From: an uncultured Bacteroidales bacterium
GTDB taxonomy: Bacteria > Bacteroidota > Bacteroidia > Bacteroidales > UBA932
Direction of reading: 5' to 3'
NCBI GenBank assembly: GCA_949297365.1
Contig: CASFSL010000006.1
Coordinates: forward strand, 1 to 42,582
DNA length: 42,582 nucleotides
Below the pieces are notes generated by a model. The model was not told the origin of the DNA. It made no database searches and saw nothing but the letters and a program-made list of their open reading frames with translations. Shown piece by piece: positions 39,243 through 42,582 of the stretch (positions are counted from its first letter, which is position 1; each line of letters starts with the position of its first letter). The translations under genes were made by a program, and so were the position numbers.

Positions 39243-40588
39243 ACGGATATCTTCCAATATTTGTCCAGAATCTTATCATATCCTCCCGGGCCGGAGTTGC
39301 TTGAACCGATGTACAGACCGTAAAAACGGGTACCGCGCAGTTTCTCTTCCTGAATCTTCGCAGCGGTGGCTTTCTTGGGCATCGGAAAGATGAAGTCGCT
39401 GATGATCAGTATGTCGGCCATGGAGAAGTTGCCTTTCTGAAGGGCTTTGAACGAGGCACCCAGCATCTCTTCTCCGTCAGTCCCGCCGGTCAGCCGCCTT
39501 GAGAAGAACTCCTCCACTTTGGTGTATTGTCCGGGCCTGGATACTTCCATGTAGCGGGCGCGGACAGAGAAGGTTATCAGGAAGCATTTCCGTCTCTGTC
39601 TGCGGGCTAGGTAGATAATCTGTGTGAGCAGTGCGTGGCTGATATCCAGCGGTTTCCCTGCCATTGACAGACTGGTGTCTATGGCCAGGATTATAGGACC
39701 GGATTCCAGCCGCGGCTCCGGTCTGCGGTGCTTTTCGGTTTTCTGTCTGAAGACGGTAGGGGGCTTGGACTTGAACTGCTGCAGCTGATGGTCCACGTAT
39801 TTCTTGAAAAATACCGGCTCGTCTATAAGGGCGTATTCGGAAGGCAGGAGGTTCGTGAGGTTGTTGCCGACGGTGACTCCGTCTATCTCCTGCTTGCTTG
39901 TGGAATGTCTGAGCAGGATAGGAATATTGACCAGCTCGGTGATGTCCTTCTCTTCGCTTCCGGCTTCTTTCTCACGGCCTATCTGCTGGAGGATGTCTTT
40001 CAGCTCGGGATATCGGAATGCCGTGGCCCTCAACTTACGGCGGTCTTCATAGTCCTGCCGTCCTATGCCTATCAGCCTCTTTCTCAGACGGCTCTGGGTC
40101 AGACTTTCCAGCCTGCGGCATTTCATGATTGCAGCAGCAGACTCCCAATTGTACCTCATGGCCTCCAGCAGCCGGCTGTCGGGTATGCCGCAGTCGGAAA
40201 AAAGTCCGGCGTATCCTTCCGCATTGAACACGTCCTTGGGATAATTGTAGGTCAGCCAGGTCCTGAGTCTGGGCCATTGCTGTCTTTTCTCTTCGGCACC
40301 TGCACCGAAGAACTTCCTTATTCGTGCCAATTCGTCCTTGTGGCCTTCCTGAATCTCCAGGATGCCTGGCAGCAGTTTCTCATACAGGCCGAGCAGTCTT
40401 TCCCGCAGGAGTTCCCTGATGTCCTCGTCCTTCTCAACCATCGCCCGGTAGCCCTCCACCTGGCTCTGCATGTACTGTGACAGAGGGTCGTCCACGTACT
40501 GTTCAGGCACTTTGCCCCGGTCCATGTAGATGTCAAACAGTTCGGAGTAACTGTCTATCTGCTTGTCTATGTTTGAGTTATATTCCAT
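39239..40588 (-). CDS. viaA: ViaA-like VWA-domain protein
   Basis: A 449-residue protein. The N-terminal 280 residues are helical and Arg/Lys/Glu-rich. The C-terminal von Willebrand A domain has the MIDAS sequence ILAIDTSLSM (D304, S306, S308), the threonine loop LTGGTDGEEML and ISDFIFPMP. ViaA of E. coli partners RavA and modulates its ATPase. It overlaps the RavA-like gene by 11 bp and the metallopeptidase by 4 bp, confirming one transcription unit. Confidence 0.85.
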   Translation of the reverse strand: MEYNSNIDKQIDSYSELFDIYMDRGKVPEQYVDDPLSQYMQSQVEGYRAMVEKDEDIRELLRERLLGLYEKLLPGILEIQEGHKDELARIRKFFGAGAEEKRQQWPRLRTWLTYNYPKDVFNAEGYAGLFSDCGIPDSRLLEAMRYNWESAAAIMKCRRLESLTQSRLRKRLIGIGRQDYEDRRKLRATAFRYPELKDILQQIGREKEAGSEEKDITELVNIPILLRHSTSKQEIDGVTVGNNLTNLLPSEYALIDEPVFFKKYVDHQLQQFKSKPPTVFRQKTEKHRRPEPRLESGPIILAIDTSLSMAGKPLDISHALLTQIIYLARRQRRKCFLITFSVRARYMEVSRPGQYTKVEEFFSRRLTGGTDGEEMLGASFKALQKGNFSMADILIISDFIFPMPKKATAAKIQEEKLRGTRFYGLYIGSSNSGPGGYDKILDKYWKISV

Positions 40589-42137
40589 GCGGGTTGGCGC
40601 TCTTTACCCTGACTTCCAGAGCATTGACAGTCTTCTCCATGTTCAGGGCGTATTTTCGGAGCAGTCTGATGTCCGTGCCGGATACGAAGATATTGGTGTT
40701 GTTGTCCACAAGTATCTCCTTACGGCTGTTGAAACTGTTGCGTATGCTGAATACCCGGTCCTCAAGGTGAAGTCTGGAAAGGTCCGGTAGGCACTGTCTG
40801 TTGATAAGGGTGTTGATGCTGGTGCCGGTATCGCCGGATTTTTCAAGCAGATATTCCTTTCCGTCGATGAAGACGCTGTCCTTTCCTCGCCTGAGCCTGA
40901 CCCTCGTCATCTCCCCCGGAGGAGTGGAAGTGGAGGAGAATGTGCGGATGATGTCACCGCCCAGGCTGGCGTCGTGATAGCGTATGCCGTTGGACTCTAC
41001 AGTCAGGGAAAGCTGTCCGTAGTCATTGAGTACGATGAACATGGCCGTGCTCTCCCGTCCCTTGTCCAGAGGCAGCAATTTGGCGTAGAAGTAGCTGTAT
41101 ATCTTGAATGAGGTCGGTTGCCTGTCATCGGCCTTGTCTGTTGTCTCCAGTTCTTTGACCATGGTGTCGATTTCGGCCTGGATGTCGGCGAACAGGCATC
41201 TGATGACGGCTTCCGTTACAGGCACCATGCACTCTGTCTTGTTCCACAGGATGTGCAGGAGCAGGACCAGGTCGCTGTGGTCTACGCTGCTGCGTCCGTT
41301 CAGAAAGGCCGAGGTCTGCAGCAGTCCGGCTGTCTTTTTCCACCGCCTGTCGGAGATGTAGTAGTCCAGAGGCTCGACATTCTCTCCTTTTGAAAGTACT
41401 TTCAGCTCATTGCGGACACGTGTGATGACTTTCAGTATCTGCTCAGGCAGTTCTGTCCGCCGTATCTCCTTCCGCCATGAGGACAGCTCCTCATCTGTGA
41501 TTCTGAGCGTGGGGCTGATGTCCGGCACCGGAGTCTCCTGTTGTCTGAGCATCTTGTAGAACGTGGCCTCGCTTTCAATGCCGTTGGATACCATGCGGAC
41601 CAGAAAACGGTCCCACAGGGCCTCCAGTCCTTCGTCCTCGCGCGGCAATTCGTTGGAGGCGGCGATAAGGACCTTCATCGGCAGTCTCATCGTTACGGTC
41701 CCATTCTGGAAAATCCTCTCGTTTATGGCGGTCAGCAGGGCATTCTGAATCGCAGGGCCGGCCTTCCATATCTCGTCCAGGAAAACGACATCAGCAGCCG
41801 GCAGATACCCGTCTGTGCTGCGCTCGTAGCAGTCCTCGTCCTTGAGTTTTCTGATGGACACCGGGCCGAAAATCTCATCGGGAGTAGAGAACCGGGACAT
41901 CAGGTACTCAAACGACGTGCCTCCGGCGAATATCTCCTTCAGCCTTCTGGCAACCATGCTCTTGCCTGTGCCCGGAGGCCCCAGCAGGAACAGGCTCTCC
42001 TCGGATATGCCGCACAGCACTCCCATCGCCAGTATCCGTTCCTTCTCCCATATGCCTTCTCCAATTGCACGTATAAGCTGCTTGATTCGTTTCTGAATGT
42101 TCTCTGTCATTTTTTCATCAGTTGTTAGGTATCGCAT
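40578..42137 (-). CDS. ravA: RavA-like MoxR-family AAA+ ATPase
   Basis: About 519 residues. The AAA+ core closely resembles E. coli RavA: Walker A GPPGTGKS, FEYLMSRFSTPDEIFGPVSI, Walker B VVFLDEIWKAGPAI, sensor ASNELPREDEGLEALWDRFLVRM. A C-terminal beta-rich part (about 390-519) replaces or resembles the LARA region. RavA acts as a hexameric ATPase/chaperone with ViaA in metal or envelope-stress handling. Start choice is uncertain: ATG 42149 overlaps the predicted transcription start, so 42137 is preferred; 42110 also fits the RavA N-terminus. Confidence 0.88.
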   Translation of the reverse strand: MRYLTTDEKMTENIQKRIKQLIRAIGEGIWEKERILAMGVLCGISEESLFLLGPPGTGKSMVARRLKEIFAGGTSFEYLMSRFSTPDEIFGPVSIRKLKDEDCYERSTDGYLPAADVVFLDEIWKAGPAIQNALLTAINERIFQNGTVTMRLPMKVLIAASNELPREDEGLEALWDRFLVRMVSNGIESEATFYKMLRQQETPVPDISPTLRITDEELSSWRKEIRRTELPEQILKVITRVRNELKVLSKGENVEPLDYYISDRRWKKTAGLLQTSAFLNGRSSVDHSDLVLLLHILWNKTECMVPVTEAVIRCLFADIQAEIDTMVKELETTDKADDRQPTSFKIYSYFYAKLLPLDKGRESTAMFIVLNDYGQLSLTVESNGIRYHDASLGGDIIRTFSSTSTPPGEMTRVRLRRGKDSVFIDGKEYLLEKSGDTGTSINTLINRQCLPDLSRLHLEDRVFSIRNSFNSRKEILVDNNTNIFVSGTDIRLLRKYALNMEKTVNALEVRVKSANPHGI

Positions 42138-42151
42138 CCGTTTTTCCATTA

Positions 42152-42159
42152 CAAAAGTA
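42152..42159 (-). promoter_or_regulatory. -7 element of the ravA-like operon
   Basis: TACTTTTG on the minus strand, with a TTTG about 18 bp further upstream. It puts transcription start near 42147. Confidence 0.55.
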
Positions 42160-42194
42160 GAAAGTTTTATGTTTTTACAAAAATAGCCGGAACA

Positions 42195-42213
42195 TGTGCA
42201 GTAACACTGCACA
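42195..42213. repeat. Perfect inverted repeat in the ravA/antitoxin intergenic region
   Basis: TGTGCAGT (42195-42202) and ACTGCACA (42206-42213), 3-bp loop. It lies upstream of both divergent units and could be an operator. Confidence 0.5.
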
Positions 42214-42229
42214 CCAAGTGGGAATATCA

Positions 42230-42280
42230 GATATTTTTCCAAATATCCGGCCGCATACATGGGATATTTTGCTAAATTTG
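42230..42280 (+). promoter_or_regulatory. Antitoxin promoter region with ATATCC-type repeats
   Basis: GATATTT (42230-42236), AAATATCC (42241-42248) and GGATATTT (42262-42269) are related inverted or direct repeats. TAAATTTG (42273-42280) is a TAnnTTTG box; no -33 TTG is clear. Such repeats over the promoter suit self-repression by the toxin-antitoxin complex. Confidence 0.5.
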
Positions 42281-42310
42281 CGGAACTCAAATAAATTAGG
42301 AGGAACGACA

Positions 42311-42565
42311 ATGAGAGTATCAGCATCAATGGAGAGTTTGTGGCGTTATATTGAGTCACTCTCACTGAGTGAGCGCAACCGTCAGTGGTTGGCCGGAAAG
42401 TTACTTGAGAATCCTGATCCGCAGCATATGTTGGGAGAACTGCAGGAGGAGTATATCAGCAAAGAGGAAGTTCTGGAAATGATTGATTCGGGGTTGAATG
42501 ACGTAAAGGCCGGAAGAACGAGTTCGGCCAGAGAGGTGTTGGAGGAACTTCGTCATGAATTATAG
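42311..42565 (+). CDS. Antitoxin-like protein of a RelE/ParE-type module
   Basis: An 84-residue acidic protein. The N-terminal part (MRVSASMESLWRYIESLSLSERNRQWLAGKLL) looks like a short helical DNA-binding or dimerisation region, followed by an Asp/Glu-rich helix and a tail DVKAGRTSSAREVLEELRHEL typical of RelE/ParE antitoxins. A strong AGGAGG Shine-Dalgarno lies 9 bp before ATG 42311, unusual here. The next ATG overlaps its stop by 11 bp. Confidence 0.7.
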   Translation: MRVSASMESLWRYIESLSLSERNRQWLAGKLLENPDPQHMLGELQEEYISKEEVLEMIDSGLNDVKAGRTSSAREVLEELRHEL

Positions 42566-42582
42566 GCTAGAGGCATCTGCAA
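42555..42582 (+). CDS. Toxin-like gene, first codons only (RelE/ParE family suspected)
   Basis: ATG 42555 overlaps the antitoxin by 11 bp and gives MNYRLEASA before the window ends. Short basic MNYxLE-type starts are common in ParE/RelE toxins. Too little is present to confirm. Confidence 0.4.

Overview
The window is a chromosomal segment of a Bacteroidales-type bacterium (phylum Bacteroidota), probably an anaerobic host-associated or gut lineage; the genus cannot be fixed from this sequence. The evidence is: promoters with the Bacteroidota -7 element TAnnTTTG and, in several cases, a TTG or TTTG about 20 bp upstream; few Shine-Dalgarno sequences; Bacteroidota-restricted families (DUF4290, BACON-domain lipoproteins, a fimbrillin-like lipoprotein, CarboxypepD_reg-type TonB receptors); and anaerobe genes (rubredoxin, ferredoxin-type flavoprotein). 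No insertion sequence, prophage or CRISPR array is visible.

Layout. 1-2980 (minus): 5' part of the RNase P RNA, preceded by a three-gene operon for an acyl-ACP thioesterase, a steroid 5-alpha-reductase-family membrane enzyme and an Old-Yellow-Enzyme ene-reductase. 3061-11908 (plus): pyrG and a translationally coupled chain (glutamine cyclotransferase, helical lipoprotein, small helical protein, TPR/transmembrane/AraC regulator), then an EF-hand/LRR BACON lipoprotein and a fimbrillin-like lipoprotein. 11967-16847: a ferredoxin/F420-hydrogenase-beta-type flavoprotein divergent from an FMN-riboswitch-controlled riboflavin operon (ribD-ribE-ribBA-ribH). 16869-16962: a striking palindrome with two inner hairpins. 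16984-20481 (minus): a lipoprotein, an outer-membrane beta-barrel and a GH20 hexosaminidase. 20482-22237: a candidate structured RNA, a shared terminator, initiator tRNA and hisS, with rfbD upstream.

23193-29212: DUF4290 protein, FtsK/SpoIIIE translocase, LolA-like carrier, NUDIX hydrolase, a 53-residue rubredoxin and enolase. 29291-33481 (minus): TonB receptor, small histidine-rich exported protein, CoA-transferase/acetyl-CoA hydrolase. 33609-38623 (plus): an FN3 lipoprotein, a second TPR/transmembrane/AraC regulator and a BACON lipoprotein. The two lipoproteins share a repeated module. 38625-42137 (minus): a RavA-like MoxR ATPase, a ViaA-like VWA protein and a YgjP-like metallopeptidase in one overlapping operon. 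42311-42582: an antitoxin-like gene and the first codons of a RelE/ParE-like toxin.

The most interesting signals are: (i) two independent loci where a lipoprotein-anchored TPR/transmembrane/AraC regulator sits directly upstream of a BACON lipoprotein; (ii) the 5-alpha-reductase-like plus OYE pair, which recalls bacterial steroid or bile-acid reductase clusters; (iii) the RavA-ViaA-metallopeptidase operon; (iv) the 94-bp branched palindrome after ribH; and (v) a possible non-coding RNA next to tRNA-fMet. Function assignments are from reading motifs by eye; no database search was possible.
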